NCBI RefSeq assembly: GCF_038502225.1
Contig: NC_091293.1
Location: 12,238,062-12,302,061 of the forward strand
Direction of reading: 5' to 3'
DNA length: 64,000 nt
From: Cherax quadricarinatus
Taxonomy: Eukaryota; Arthropoda; Malacostraca; Decapoda; Parastacidae
Position numbers and translations under genes: made by a program. A model generated the notes under the pieces. The model saw nothing but the letters and a program-made list of their open reading frames with translations. It was not told the DNA's origin and did no database searches. Positions 31,546-41,776 of the stretch are shown here, one piece after another; position 1 is the first letter of the stretch; every line of letters begins with the position of its first letter.

Positions 31546-34383
31546 ATGCCACCTAGACGAGTCAGACGTCTGGTGTCGGCATATACTTTGCATAACCTAC
31601 CTAAATTGTCCCTACAGCGTTGTTGGCAAATTGCTCGTTCTATTGGCATTAAATACAAACGCACTCTCACAGCTGCGCAACTGCGTTCACTGATTGCTGA
31701 CAAACTTATAGAAGAAGAGATGGCACATCAGACTCCTCCCTCTACGGGAGCTAGGGCAAAAACTACTATGTTCTCGCAGGAGGAAGATGATACACCTACG
31801 GAGCAAAATGGTCAGTATAGCGCAGCTGGGTTGTCTCAAGGTGAATCAGCGTCGTTGGCACTTGAGCTAGCAAAAATCAATCTTGAGCAAACTAGGGAAC
31901 AGAGAGCACTCGCAAGGGAAGAATTTGATAGGGAAAGAGAAAGAAGGCAGTTCTCGCATTCTGTAAATGATTTTAGTTTACAAAAAGCAGTACAGCTTGT
32001 TCCCCGCTTCAATGAGGCCGAACCAGAACAATTTTTCGAAAGCTTCGAAAATCAGGCTCCAGCCTTGAGGTGGCCGGAACAGCATTGGGCATCGTTGGTT
32101 CATACAGCATTGTTTGGTAAGGCACAGGAATTTACGTCAGCATTAAATGACGCTGAATTTTCTGATTATCAAGTAGTGAAGACCACAGTGTTGGGAGCAT
32201 ATACATGTATCCCAGCCAAATACAAAAAGATTTTTAAGTTGGGCAGACGACAGCTTGGTCAATCCCTAGTGGACTTTGTGAGACAGCAAACCAAAGCTTT
32301 TACCAGCTGGTATAAAGCAAGTGGTGTCTCTACCATTGAGGAGCTGGTACAGCTTATTCTGACTGATAACCTGCTGGAGTCTGTGGGACCAGAGGTTCGA
32401 GTCTTTCTGCAGGATCGTGACTTAACCACTGCATTGGAGGCAGCCAGGTTGGCTGATACCTTCGAAACTAACCGCTCCTTGTCCGAGCGGTCCCGTCTCT
32501 CTTTTCAACAGCCTGGCATGAGCAGAGATCGTCAACCTTGGAGAATGAAGTGCCAGCCGGAGGGAGAACGTCTACGTCAGCCAACTAAGTCACCTGGTGA
32601 GCCACGCTTCTCAACTTATGGTCCACCTGCGGAGAGGCAAACTACTCATGGTGCATCTCGACAACAGTATCCAGAGAGACACCAGCCAGAACGACACCAT
32701 TTGCAACGTCAGCAGGGAGTAAAGGGCAAGCCTGTCGTCTGCTTCCTCTGTAACAAAGTAGGTCACATCCGTCCCAACTGCCCCCATAAACCCCAACCCA
32801 TTGGGAAAATCTCTAATATCCCTAGTAACATGTCCCCCAGAGAAGTAGAAAAAGGTATGGCCCCTTATTATTGCAAGAGTCTTATTTCCCTTCAGGAAAA
32901 CTCAGAAACAACTGAAGTAAAGACCTTTAGAGATACTGGAGCATATTGCTCACTTGTAAGAGAAGGAATATTACCCCTTTCAGAGAACACTTCCTTGAAT
33001 TCCTCTGTTTTATTGGAAGCATTTGGAGGAGCTATATATTCTGTTCCTTTGCATAAAATTTATGTACAGTGCAAATATTACACTGGGTACTTGACTGTAG
33101 GTGTCTCAAAAGGATTCCCCATGAAAGATGCCATGTTATTACTGGGCAATAACATTACTACTGTTAGTGCGTGTCCTGAACCTATAATGAGTAATTCTTC
33201 TCCGGTGTTGGCCATAACTCGGGCAACATCCCAAGGGTTGTCTGGAGAGAATGTTGACCTATCCTTGGACGACTCCGACCTCGGAATAGCCACGTTGGTT
33301 TATGAGGCACACCGGCCGGAGCCTCGTAAATCAAGTGAACAGACCCCGATCAAGTCTTCCTATTCCAAGGTTGCAGGATTGCAAGATGTCTCTGTTTCCA
33401 TGCCCGAGGGACTGTCCTTCCGGGAGGAACAACAAAAGGACCCTTCTTTAAAATTCGCTTTTCAGGCAGCCATGGGTAAATCCTCTTTGGGTCATCTGGT
33501 CAAGTATGAAGTTAAAAACGATTATTTGATATGCACTGAGACTGGTAAGGAGATAGAGGGCCGGCAATTGTATGACAGGTTAGTGGTTCCAACCAAGTAT
33601 AGACCTCAAATATTAAATATAGCTCATAATACTTCATTAGGAGGTCACTTAGGAATTACAAAAACCTTGTATAGAATCACAAAAGAATTTTATTGGCCAA
33701 AATTAAAGAAAGATGTGAAGAATCATATTAGGTGTTGCCGAGAATGTCAGCAAGTAGGGAAACCTGGACATTCCATTAAACCTGCACCTCTCCAACCTAT
33801 ACCTGCTGATGGAGAACCTTTTGCAGATTTAATTATAGATTGTGTAGGTCCACTACCTAGGTCAAAGTCTGGAAATCAATATTTATTTACGATTATGGAT
33901 AAAGTAACCAGATATCCTGAAGCAATTCCCATGCGCAGTATTAATACTAAAGCTATTCTCAAAACTTTAACAAAATTCATTTCTTGTTTTGGCATTCCTA
34001 AAACTATTCAAAGTGATCAAGGTGCTAACTTCACTGCCAAAGCATTTAGGGAAGCATTAACTAGGCTAGGGATAATCCACAACTTATCCACTGCCTATTA
34101 TCCTCAGTCCCAAGGCGCCTTGGAAAGATTCCATCAGACATTAAAAACAATGATGAGAACTTTTTGCATGCACTTTCATACAGACTGGGATGAATCACTA
34201 CCTTTGTTGCTGTTCTCAGTACGAGAGATGGTGCAAGAGTCTACAGGGTATAGTCCGTTTGAGCTGATCTTTGGGCACAATGTACGAGGTCCTCTTCAGG
34301 TGCTCAAAGAAGGATGGATGGGAGAAGACGTTAGCTCAACACTCTACAACCGGTCTTCAAGGTTGCAGGTGGCACGTCTTTAG
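31546..34383 (+). CDS. G2 Gag-protease-integrase polyprotein
   Basis: 945 codons open from ATG 31546 (MPPRRVRRLVSAYTLHNLPK), the first ATG after the leader. Residues 1-390 are a basic then coiled-coil-like Gag (LEQTREQRALAREEFDRERE), with a zinc knuckle CFLCNKVGHIRPNC at 399-412. The protease active site FRDTGAYCSLV has Asp463. The integrase zinc module has H694, H701, C731 and C734. The core has D765 (LIIDCVG), D824 (QSDQGANF) and E860 (GALERF), an exact D-x58-D-x35-E spacing. Integrase thus precedes RT. The frame ends early through a small insertion near 34375. Confidence 0.93.
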   Translation: MPPRRVRRLVSAYTLHNLPKLSLQRCWQIARSIGIKYKRTLTAAQLRSLIADKLIEEEMAHQTPPSTGARAKTTMFSQEEDDTPTEQNGQYSAAGLSQGESASLALELAKINLEQTREQRALAREEFDRERERRQFSHSVNDFSLQKAVQLVPRFNEAEPEQFFESFENQAPALRWPEQHWASLVHTALFGKAQEFTSALNDAEFSDYQVVKTTVLGAYTCIPAKYKKIFKLGRRQLGQSLVDFVRQQTKAFTSWYKASGVSTIEELVQLILTDNLLESVGPEVRVFLQDRDLTTALEAARLADTFETNRSLSERSRLSFQQPGMSRDRQPWRMKCQPEGERLRQPTKSPGEPRFSTYGPPAERQTTHGASRQQYPERHQPERHHLQRQQGVKGKPVVCFLCNKVGHIRPNCPHKPQPIGKISNIPSNMSPREVEKGMAPYYCKSLISLQENSETTEVKTFRDTGAYCSLVREGILPLSENTSLNSSVLLEAFGGAIYSVPLHKIYVQCKYYTGYLTVGVSKGFPMKDAMLLLGNNITTVSACPEPIMSNSSPVLAITRATSQGLSGENVDLSLDDSDLGIATLVYEAHRPEPRKSSEQTPIKSSYSKVAGLQDVSVSMPEGLSFREEQQKDPSLKFAFQAAMGKSSLGHLVKYEVKNDYLICTETGKEIEGRQLYDRLVVPTKYRPQILNIAHNTSLGGHLGITKTLYRITKEFYWPKLKKDVKNHIRCCRECQQVGKPGHSIKPAPLQPIPADGEPFADLIIDCVGPLPRSKSGNQYLFTIMDKVTRYPEAIPMRSINTKAILKTLTKFISCFGIPKTIQSDQGANFTAKAFREALTRLGIIHNLSTAYYPQSQGALERFHQTLKTMMRTFCMHFHTDWDESLPLLLFSVREMVQESTGYSPFELIFGHNVRGPLQVLKEGWMGEDVSSTLYNRSSRLQVARL

Positions 34384-34841
34384 GTTAGCCAAGGCTAACC
34401 TAAAGACAGCTCAAAGTAAGATGAAACAGAGGTATGACAGAAGTGCACAGTTCCTCTCCTTCCATCCAGGAGACAAAGTGTTGGTGCAGGAACCTATACC
34501 TGGCCACACCTTGAAAGCTAGATTTACGGGACCTATGCAGATTGTAAGTAGATTATCTGATGTAAATTATGTGGTAGCTCCCATTGATAAGACCTCAAAA
34601 ACTAAAACTTACCACATTAATCAATTAAAATATTTCCATACACCAGATAAAGTCCCAGAAATGACTGTCCTCTACCTCTGAGGACGACTCTGATTCTTTG
34701 CACTCTATCTCTGAAATTACTATTAAACTTTCAAATTCTGTCCTCCTCAAGGATCCTAGCCCTTTAATGGAGGGACTAAATTAAACGCAAGCAACAAATT
34801 TAACTGAGCTTCTACAGTCATATCCTAATATTTTTTCGGAT
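34384..34841 (+). pseudogene. G2 integrase C-terminus and linker, frameshifted
   Basis: In the frame 34271-34681: KMKQRYDRSAQFLSFHPGDK, VLVQEP, then FTGPMQIVSRLSDVNYVV, which resembles the GPY/F module at the C-terminus of many Gypsy integrases, then TKTYHINQLKYFHTPDKV. A second shift near 34655 ends it; G1 keeps an open acidic linker here, so the ancestor read straight into RT. Confidence 0.85.
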
Positions 34842-36146
34842 GTGCCGAAAAAATGTACGTTAGGTTATCATGATGTAGATGTGGGAAACTCTAAACCAAT
34901 TAAACTCTCCCCCTACAGAGCTAATCCTGAAAAGCAGAGGCTACTTCAGCAGGATGTAGAATTTTTGTTAAAGCATGGTTTAGTGGAGGAGTCAACTAGT
35001 CCATGGGCTTCATCGTGCATCCTTGTGAAGAAGGCTGATGGAGGGTTTCGTATGTGTACAGACTACCGTAAGGTGAATGAGGTCACAATTACAGATGCTT
35101 ACCCTCTTCCTCGTCTGGATGACGTAATTGACTTTGTGGGTAAGGCTACTTTTGTGTCCAAGTTAGATCTCCTTAAAGGTTACTATCAGGTACCTTTGAT
35201 GGATAAGGCGAAGGAAATCTCTGCCTTCGTAATTCCAGGAGGACATTATCAATACACAGTTACCCCCTTCGGAATGAAAAATTCCCCCTCTTCATTCCAG
35301 AAACTTATCCATCAGGCTATTAAAAGACTTGAAGGCACGGCAGCGTACCTAGATGATATTGTTGTGGTGTCTGATACTTGGGATCAACACCTACTTAGAC
35401 TTAAGGCTCTTTTTGAGACCTTTCAGAGTTCCCATTTAACAGTTAATTTATCTAAATCTTCCTTTGGCCAGGCCACTGTCACTTTTCTAGGCCATGAAGT
35501 AGGTAGTGGTAAAGTTGGACCTAAACTTGCTAAAGTTCTTGCTATTAAAGATTATCCAGTTCCTCATGATAGGAAATCTCTTCAACGTTTCCTAGGCATG
35601 ATAGGATTTTACAGAAGATTCTGTAAGAATTTCTCAGATATTGTAGCCCCTCTTACCTCTCTTACCAGTCATAAAGTTCCCTTTAATTGGACGTCAGACT
35701 GTAACACTGCTTTTAATAAAGCAAAAAGATTATTGTGCACTGCACCCATTCTCTTGTCTCCAGACTTCTCCAAACCTTTTTCATTACAGGTTGATGCTTG
35801 TGAGTCTAGGGTTGGGGCAGTACTATTACAAAACGAGAATGAGGAGTTGCAGCCTGTAGCATACTTTTCAGCCAAGTTCCAGCCACATCAGAGGGCTTAC
35901 TCTACCATTGAAAAAGAAGCCCTCGCACTGGTACTGGCTTTGGAGCATTTCGATGTTTATGTGGGCCAGACATCGCAGGTGGTCACAGTCTACAGTGATC
36001 ACAATCCTCTAGTATATCTCCAAGCCATGAAGAACCACAACACAAGGCTCATGCGCTGGACGCTAAGACTGCAACCATACTCACTCAGAATTAAATATAT
36101 TGCCGGCAAAGAAAATGTGTTGGCGGACTCTTCATCTAGAGTCTAA
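34842..36146 (+). CDS. G2 reverse transcriptase-RNase H
   Basis: A 434-codon open frame. The first codon is GTG within a continuing frame (IFSDVPKKC homology upstream), so it is not a true start; the protein was part of a larger polyprotein. RT motifs: GGFRMCTDYRKVNEVTITDA, SKLDLLKGYYQVPL, FGMKNSPSSFQKLI and catalytic YLDD at residues 169-172. A GFYRRFCKNFSDIVAPL connection segment follows. RNase H has Asp318 (LQVDACESRVGAVLL), TIEKEALALVLALEHF and VYSDHNPLVYL, ending with ADSSSRV just before the stop. No integrase follows before the 3' LTR. Confidence 0.93.
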   Translation: MPKKCTLGYHDVDVGNSKPIKLSPYRANPEKQRLLQQDVEFLLKHGLVEESTSPWASSCILVKKADGGFRMCTDYRKVNEVTITDAYPLPRLDDVIDFVGKATFVSKLDLLKGYYQVPLMDKAKEISAFVIPGGHYQYTVTPFGMKNSPSSFQKLIHQAIKRLEGTAAYLDDIVVVSDTWDQHLLRLKALFETFQSSHLTVNLSKSSFGQATVTFLGHEVGSGKVGPKLAKVLAIKDYPVPHDRKSLQRFLGMIGFYRRFCKNFSDIVAPLTSLTSHKVPFNWTSDCNTAFNKAKRLLCTAPILLSPDFSKPFSLQVDACESRVGAVLLQNENEELQPVAYFSAKFQPHQRAYSTIEKEALALVLALEHFDVYVGQTSQVVTVYSDHNPLVYLQAMKNHNTRLMRWTLRLQPYSLRIKYIAGKENVLADSSSRV

Positions 36147-36432
36147 TATTTTTATTTATTTAGGTTAGGATGTTATATTATTTGTGGTAACCCCTTTTCA
36201 CGCTCTTTTTTTTATCCCCTGGTGTGGGGTTTTTTTTTTAGTGAGGGGATGCGGGCTACCGTCTGCCTGTATCTTGGACCTATGCTAGCCTGACTGACTG
36301 CTGTCTCACTCTAAGTTTAGGGTTTGGCTTTTGGGCACGAGAAAAGCTGAGCTCTATCTAAGAGTTGGATGGTGGCAGCACGGTTACCACTGGGAGGTGG
36401 CAGCCTAATCCTGAGCCTTCTCGGGGTGGGGG
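36147..36432 (+). other. G2 3' untranslated region and polypurine tract
   Basis: 286 bases between the RNase H stop and the 3' LTR, with T and A runs near 36226-36238. It ends with CTCGGGGTGGGGG (36420-36432), a typical plus-strand-priming purine tract touching the LTR. There is no room for an integrase gene. Confidence 0.88.
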
Positions 36433-36856
36433 TGTGGCATGCAAAGAGTATGTAACCTTTATTCGGCGCATGTACACACCCTCATTTACAGGCTATCTCC
36501 CCCAACCAGCGAACCAGGTTGCTAAGAGTTGATGATGGGGCCCCATCGTTCAACTAGTGACCAGGTTCTAGCCAATAAGAAGATGGTTTTGGCAATCGCA
36601 GAGGTTATGTGGGTACCACTCTCCTGTCTGCCCTTGTCATTCCCATTCTAGAGCTGGTTGAAGCACAGTCTGCTATCTTGTGGCTTCTATTTCTGCCTTG
36701 CTTACCGTGGAGTGCATTATACTTATCACTGTGCATAGTGTACGTATTGCTGTTCTAAATTGGTGAAGGATAATATAAGTCTAAACTTTTTCCGCTGTTT
36801 ATTTTGCTCCCATTACACCCGGGATAACAAACCATTTGGAATCCTGGGTTGTAATA
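36433..36856 (+). repeat. G2 3' LTR
   Basis: 424-bp direct copy of 30691-31116, with a 2-bp deletion near 36797. Followed by TSD AGCTG, after which the G1 integrase frame resumes on minus. Confidence 0.94.
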
Positions 36857-36861
36857 AGCTG

Positions 36862-37962
36862 CCTTTAGGTTAGCCTTGGCTAACTGACGTGCCACCTGCA
36901 ACCTTGAAGACGGGTTGTAGAGTGTGGAGGTAACGTCTTCTCCCATCCATCCTTCTTTGAGCACCTGAAGAGGACCTCGTACATTGTGCCCCAAGATCAG
37001 CTCAAACGGACTAAACCCGTAGACTCTTGCACCGTTTCTCGTACTGAGAACAGCAACAAAGGTAATGATTCATCCCAGTCTGTAGGAAAATGCATGCAAA
37101 AAGTTCTCATCATGGTTTTTAACGTCTGATGGAATCTTTCCAAGGCGCCTTGGGACTGAGGATGATAGGCAGTGGATCAGTTGTGGATTATCCCTAACTT
37201 AGTTAATGCTTCCCTAAATGCTTTGGCAGTGAAGTTAGTACCTTGATCACTTTGAATAGTTTTAGGAACGCCAAAACAAGAAATAAATCTTGTTAAAGCT
37301 TTGAGAATAGTATTAATGCTGCACATGGGAGTTTCTTCAGGGTATCTAGTAACTCTATCCATAATGGTAAATAAATACTGATTTCCCGACTTTGACCTAG
37401 GTAGTGGACCTACACAATCTATAATTAAATCTGCAAAAGGTTCTCCATCAGCATGTATAGGTTGGAGAGGTGCAGGTTTAATGGAATGTCCAGGTTTCCC
37501 TACTTGCTGACATTCTAGGCAACACCGGATATGATTCTTTACATCCTGCTTTAATTTTGGCCAATAAAATTCTTTTGTAATTCTATATAATGTTTTAGTA
37601 ATTCCTAAGTGACCTCCTAATGAAGTATTATGAGCTATATTCAATATTTGAGGTCTAAACTTTGTTGGAACTACTAGCCTGTCAGACAATTGCCGGCCCT
37701 CTATCTCCTTACCAGTCTCAGTGCAGATGAAATAGTTATTTTTAAGTTTATACTTGACCGGATGATCCAAAGAGGATTTACCCATGGCTGCCTGGAAAGC
37801 GAAATTTAAAAAAGGGTCCTTTCGTTGTTCCTCCCGGAAGGACAGTCCCTCGGGCATGGAAACAGAGATTTCTGGCAATCCTGCAACATTGGAATAGGAA
37901 GGCTTGATCTGGGTCTGTTCACTTGATCTACGAGGCCCCGGCCGGTTTTCCTCGAAAAACAA
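36862..37962 (-). pseudogene. G1 integrase
   Basis: Reading 37962 to 36862: HNTSLGGHLGITKTLYRITK and CCLECQQVGKPGHS form the HHCC module, and LIIDCVGPLPRSKSGNQYLF and TIQSDQGTNFTAKAFREAL give the two catalytic Asp. A TTA-to-TGA nonsense change ends the frame after LGIIHN (37177). Further right-to-left come the GALERF Glu segment, a frameshift and RGPLQVLKEGWMGEDV. G2 interrupts the C-terminus. An upstream TGA near 37971 (GGA in G2) separates it from protease. Confidence 0.9.
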
Positions 37963-37971
37963 CGTGGCTAT

Positions 37972-38436
37972 TCAGAGATCGGAGTCGTCCAAGGATAGTT
38001 CAACATTCTCACCAGACAACCCTTGGGATATTGCCCGAGTTATGGCCAACACCGGAGAAGAATTAATCATTATGGGTTCAGGACATACACTAGCAGTGGT
38101 AATGTTATTACCCAGTAATAACATGCCATCTTTCATGGGGAATCCTTTGGATACACCCACAGTCAAGTACCCAGTGTAATATTTGCACTGTACATAAATT
38201 TTATGCAAAGGGACAGAATATATAGCTCCTCCAAATGCTTCCAACAAAACAGAGGAATTTAAGGAGGTATTCTTTGAAAGGGGTAATATTCCCTCTCTTA
38301 TAAGTGAGCAATATGCTCCAGTACCTCTAAAGTTTTTGACTTCAGTTGTTTCAGCATTTTCCTGAAGGGAAATAAGACTCTTACAGTAATAAGGGGCCAG
38401 CCCTTTCTCTACTTCTTTCAGGGACATGTTACTAGG
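37972..38436 (-). pseudogene. G1 protease region
   Basis: Homologous to G2 residues 425-585. The active-site triplet reads FRGTGAYCSLI where G2 has FRDTGAYCSLV, so the catalytic Asp is replaced by Gly and the protease would be dead. It begins at the PLE-2 insertion (TSD 38437-38448) and ends at a TGA before integrase. Confidence 0.88.
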
Positions 38437-38677
38437 GATATTAGAGATACACAAATAACCCGCACATAAAAGACAGAAGCTTACGACGACGTTTCGGTCC
38501 GACTTGGACCATTGACAAAGTCACACTAACAGAGGAGGAGCAGAACGGCTATATATAGGCAGGAAGAGGTGGAGGTAGTAGTAGTGGTAGAAGTAGTAGT
38601 AGTAATAGTACAAGAATTGTATATAATACCGACAGGATGAAATGACACATGCCCAACACCCGGGCATCCCCACCGTA

Positions 38678-38718
38678 GACGTTTCGCCATCCAGCCAGCC
38701 ACTGGATGGCGAAACGTC
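38678..38718. other. 16-bp-arm hairpin in the PLE-2 3'UTR (copy also at 40469-40509)
   Basis: Perfect inverted repeat GACGTTTCGCCATCCA / TGGATGGCGAAACGTC with a 9-base loop; its mirror copy lies in the other arm. The GGCGAAACGT core recurs in several PLE ends in this window and resembles the conserved GAAA side of hammerhead ribozymes known from PLEs. Confidence 0.8.
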
Positions 38719-39047
38719 CACAACAAAGACAACCAGACGCCGCACATGTGTCTAATTTCATCAGTAGATGTAGTAGAAGAAGAAGAGGTAGTAGTAGTGG
38801 TAGTGGTAGAAGTGGGAAATAAGGAAGACGAGCCAGTCAAATACAAAGGAAGGGGAGCACTGCAAGAGAGCTAGAAACCCACAGAGGGAGAGCAAGCGCA
38901 CCGAGGTGCGTGAAAGGGGAAGTGGTGAAATAAAATAAAGAAGGAACAGAAACACGAGACAGGAGAGAGAAAGACAACCCAGAGGAGAAAAGGAGAGAGG
39001 AAAGGGGAAGAGGAAGAAGAAAAAGAAGAAGAAGAAAAAATGAGGAT

Positions 39048-39577
39048 TCAGGTTAAGTCACGGGTGTTCTGAAGTTTGGAGCATTTTACAATGTAGTGGG
39101 AGAGGAAGGCATCTACAGAGACGAAGCCAGGGCTAAGGTTCATACAAGGAAAGTTGTGTATAAGAGAGGATTCAACTAAACGGCGACTGTTCGAGTTGGA
39201 AGTAGGGAAGACAGTTTTAGCAGAAGACCAGTCAATAGGATGGCTATGATCTCTGACGTGACAGAAAAGAGCATTGTTAGTGTCGGCAAGCCTAACACTA
39301 TTTTTGTGCTCCCTAAGTCTGTCAGAAAGAGATCGACCAGTTTCTCCAAAGTATTGAAGAGGACAGGAGGAGCAAGAAATAGAGTAGACACCAGGAACAT
39401 CTGTAGAGGGAGGAGAGGTATGAACGAGATTAGTGCGAAGAGTGTTAGTCTGGCGGAAGGTAAGCTTGATGTCTAAGGGACGGAGAGAATTGTTGAGATT
39501 AGAAAGACCGGAAATGTAGGGAAGGCAGAGGATAGAAGAGTTCCCATGAGTAGAGAGTTTGGGAGAGAAGAAATTGC
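39048..39577 (-). pseudogene. PLE-2 GIY-YIG endonuclease, left arm
   Basis: Mirror of 39610-40139, same reading on minus. The frame is open from the palindrome centre to the stop (TGA, complement of 39048-39050). Only the C-terminal endonuclease part survives; the RT is absent through 5' truncation. Confidence 0.85.
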
Positions 39578-39609
39578 TAAACGCAATTTCTTATAAGAAA
39601 TTGCTAAAC

Positions 39610-40139
39610 GCAATTTCTTCTCTCCCAAACTCTCTACTCATGGGAACTCTTCTATCCTCTGCCTTCCCTACATTTCCGGTCTTTCTAATCTCAACAATTC
39701 TCTCCGTCCCTTAGACATCAAGCTTACCTTCCGCCAGACTAACACTCTTCGCACTAATCTCGTTCATACCTCTCCTCCCTCTACAGATGTTCCTGGTGTC
39801 TACTCTATTTCTTGCTCCTCCTGTCCTCTTCAATACTTTGGAGAAACTGGTCGATCTCTTTCTGACAGACTTAGGGAGCACAAAAATAGTGTTAGGCTTG
39901 CCGACACTAACAATGCTCTTTTCTGTCACGTCAGAGATCATAGCCATCCTATTGACTGGTCTTCTGCTAAAACTGTCTTCCCTACTTCCAACTCGAACAG
40001 TCGCCGTTTAGTTGAATCCTCTCTTATACACAACTTTCCTTGTATGAACCTTAGCCCTGGCTTCGTCTCTGTAGATGCCTTCCTCTCCCACTACATTGTA
40101 AAATGCTCCAAACTTCAGAACACCCGTGACTTAACCTGA
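39610..40139 (+). pseudogene. PLE-2 GIY-YIG endonuclease, right arm
   Basis: About 176 codons open from the centre to TGA at 40137-40139. A linker FRQTNTLRTNLVHTSPPS is followed by PGVYSISC, SCPLQYFGETGRSLSDRLRE, NNALFCHVRDHSHPIDW and ESSLIHNFPCMNLSPGF. GVY and YFGETGRS are the GIY and YIG-type motifs of the PLE endonuclease, which nicks target DNA to prime reverse transcription. There is no start codon or RT, so it is a truncated gene. Confidence 0.88.
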
Positions 40140-40784
40140 ATCCTCATTTTTTCTTCTTCTTCTTTTTCTTCTTCCTCTTCCCCTTTCCTCTCTCCTTTTC
40201 TCCTCTGGGTTGTCTTTCTCTCTCCTGTCTCGTGTTTCTGTTCCTTCTTTATTTTATTTCACCACTTCCCCTTTCACGCACCTCGGTGCGCTTGCTCTCC
40301 CTCTGTGGGTTTCTAGCTCTCTTGCAGTGCTCCCCTTCCTTTGTATTTGACTGGCTCGTCTTCCTTATTTCCCACTTCTACCACTACCACTACTACTACC
40401 TCTTCTTCTTCTACTACATCTACTGATGAAATTAGACACATGTGCGGCGTCTGGTTGTCTTTGTTGTGGACGTTTCGCCATCCAGTGGCTGGCTGGATGG
40501 CGAAACGTCTACGGTGGGGATGCCCGGGTGTTGTGCATGTGTCATTTCATCCTGTCGGTATTATATACAATTCTTGTACTATTACTACTACTACTTCTAC
40601 CACTACTACTACCTCCACCTCTTCCTGCCTATATATAGCCGTTCTGCTCCTCCTCTGTTAGTGTGACTTTGTCAATGGTCCAAGTCGGACCGAAACGTCG
40701 TCGTAAGCTTCTGTCTTTTATGTGCGGGTTATTTGTGTATCGTTCCAGTCACGGTATTGTGCCTTTTTGTTAGATATTAGAGAT

Positions 40785-41344
40785 TTTCCCAATGGGTTGG
40801 GGTTTATGGGGGCAGTTGGGATGGATGTGACCTACTTTATTGCACAGGTAGCAGAATACCCCAACATAACACGTTATTTGCAGAACACGCTTAGCTATGC
40901 ACAGTATGATTGCAGAATACGCATACGCTTACAAGGTGGATACGCAATAGCAAAGCTGACTGCAAAATCTTCACACCGAACAAGCTAGTAGCGAGCTGTT
41001 GAACGATCATACAATAGCAAGGCTGACCATAGCAAAGCAACTGACATGCAAAGTTTGTAAAGCATTGGCAAAGCTAAATGCAATGCCAGATAGCAAGCTA
41101 CACACTGTTCCACAAGATTGACCGTAGCAAAGCGAGCACACCTGAACAAGCTAGTAGCGAGCTGTTGAACGATCATACAATAGCAAGGCTGACCATAGCA
41201 AAGCATCTGACATGCAAAGTTTGTAAAGCGTTGGCAAAGCTAATGCAATGCCAGACAGCAAGCTACACAATGTTCCTGCTTCCAGCTTCACCCTAGGATC
41301 AACCCTTTCTCTAAGTCCAGCTCCAGCTCCTGGACAGGCCCCCA
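40785..41344 (-). other. G1 gag remnant and duplicated leader
   Basis: Next to the TSD, 40785-40850 matches the G2 zinc-knuckle segment (32750-32820). The rest of gag is deleted, and the sequence jumps to the leader (40850-41344). The leader contains a tandem duplication of about 170 bp (40985-41150 and 41153-41280) with the words GAACAAGCTAGTAGCGAGCT and ATCATACAATAGCAAGGCTG. The primer-binding position TGGGGGCCTG adjoins the LTR at 41344. Confidence 0.8.
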
Positions 41345-41776
41345 TATTACAACCCAGGAGTCCAAATGGCCTGTTATCCTGGGTGTAAAGGGAGCAAAAT
41401 AAACACAGCAGAAAAACTTTTGACTTATATTATCTTTTACCAATTAGAACAAGTATGTACACTATATACACTATGTACAGCGATAAGTATTACTGCACTC
41501 CACGGTAAGCAAGGCAGAATAGAAGCCACTAGAGAGCAGACCGTGATTCAACCAGTTCTAGAATGGGAATGACAAGGGCAGACAGGAGAGTGGTACCCAC
41601 ATAACCTCTGCAATTGCCAAAACCATCTTCCCCTTGGCTGGAACCTGGGTACTGGTTGAACGACGGGGCTCCATCGTCAACCCTCAGTCCCCTGGTTCGC
41701 TGGTTGGGAGAGATAGCCTGTAAATGAGTGTGTGTACATGTGCCAAACAAAGGTTACATACTCTTTGCATGCCACA
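41345..41776 (-). repeat. G1 5' LTR
   Basis: 432 bp, TATTACAACCCAGG...GCATGCCACA on plus, homologous to the G2 LTRs in reverse. It is the LTR adjoining the G1 leader. Confidence 0.92.

Larger units (their letters stand above)
30691..36856 (+). mobile_element. Gypsy-class element G2 (Gmr1-like gene order), nearly complete
   Basis: 6.17-kb element: LTRs 30691-31116 and 36433-36856, TSD AGCTG at 30686-30690 and 36857-36861, leader with a TGGG-start primer-binding position, one long Gag-protease-integrase frame, integrase tail, RT-RNase H frame, polypurine tract. The LTRs differ by about a dozen changes in 424 bp by eye. Domain order is Gag-PR-IN-RT-RH. Two frameshifts (about 34375 and 34650-34680) make this copy probably defective. 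It lies antisense inside its relative G1. Confidence 0.94.
38449..40772. mobile_element. PLE-2: inverted dimer of a Penelope-like element 3' half
   Basis: Two arms of exactly 1129 bp (38449-39577 minus, 39610-40738 plus) are reverse complements, with very few differences seen and no net indel, around a 32-bp centre. A 34-bp tail (40739-40772) occurs only on the right arm. The block is flanked by a 12-bp TSD, GATATTAGAGAT, at 38437-38448 and 40773-40784 in G1. Each arm holds a GIY-YIG endonuclease end and a PLE 3'UTR. It is a head-to-head insertion of 5'-truncated copies. Confidence 0.93.
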
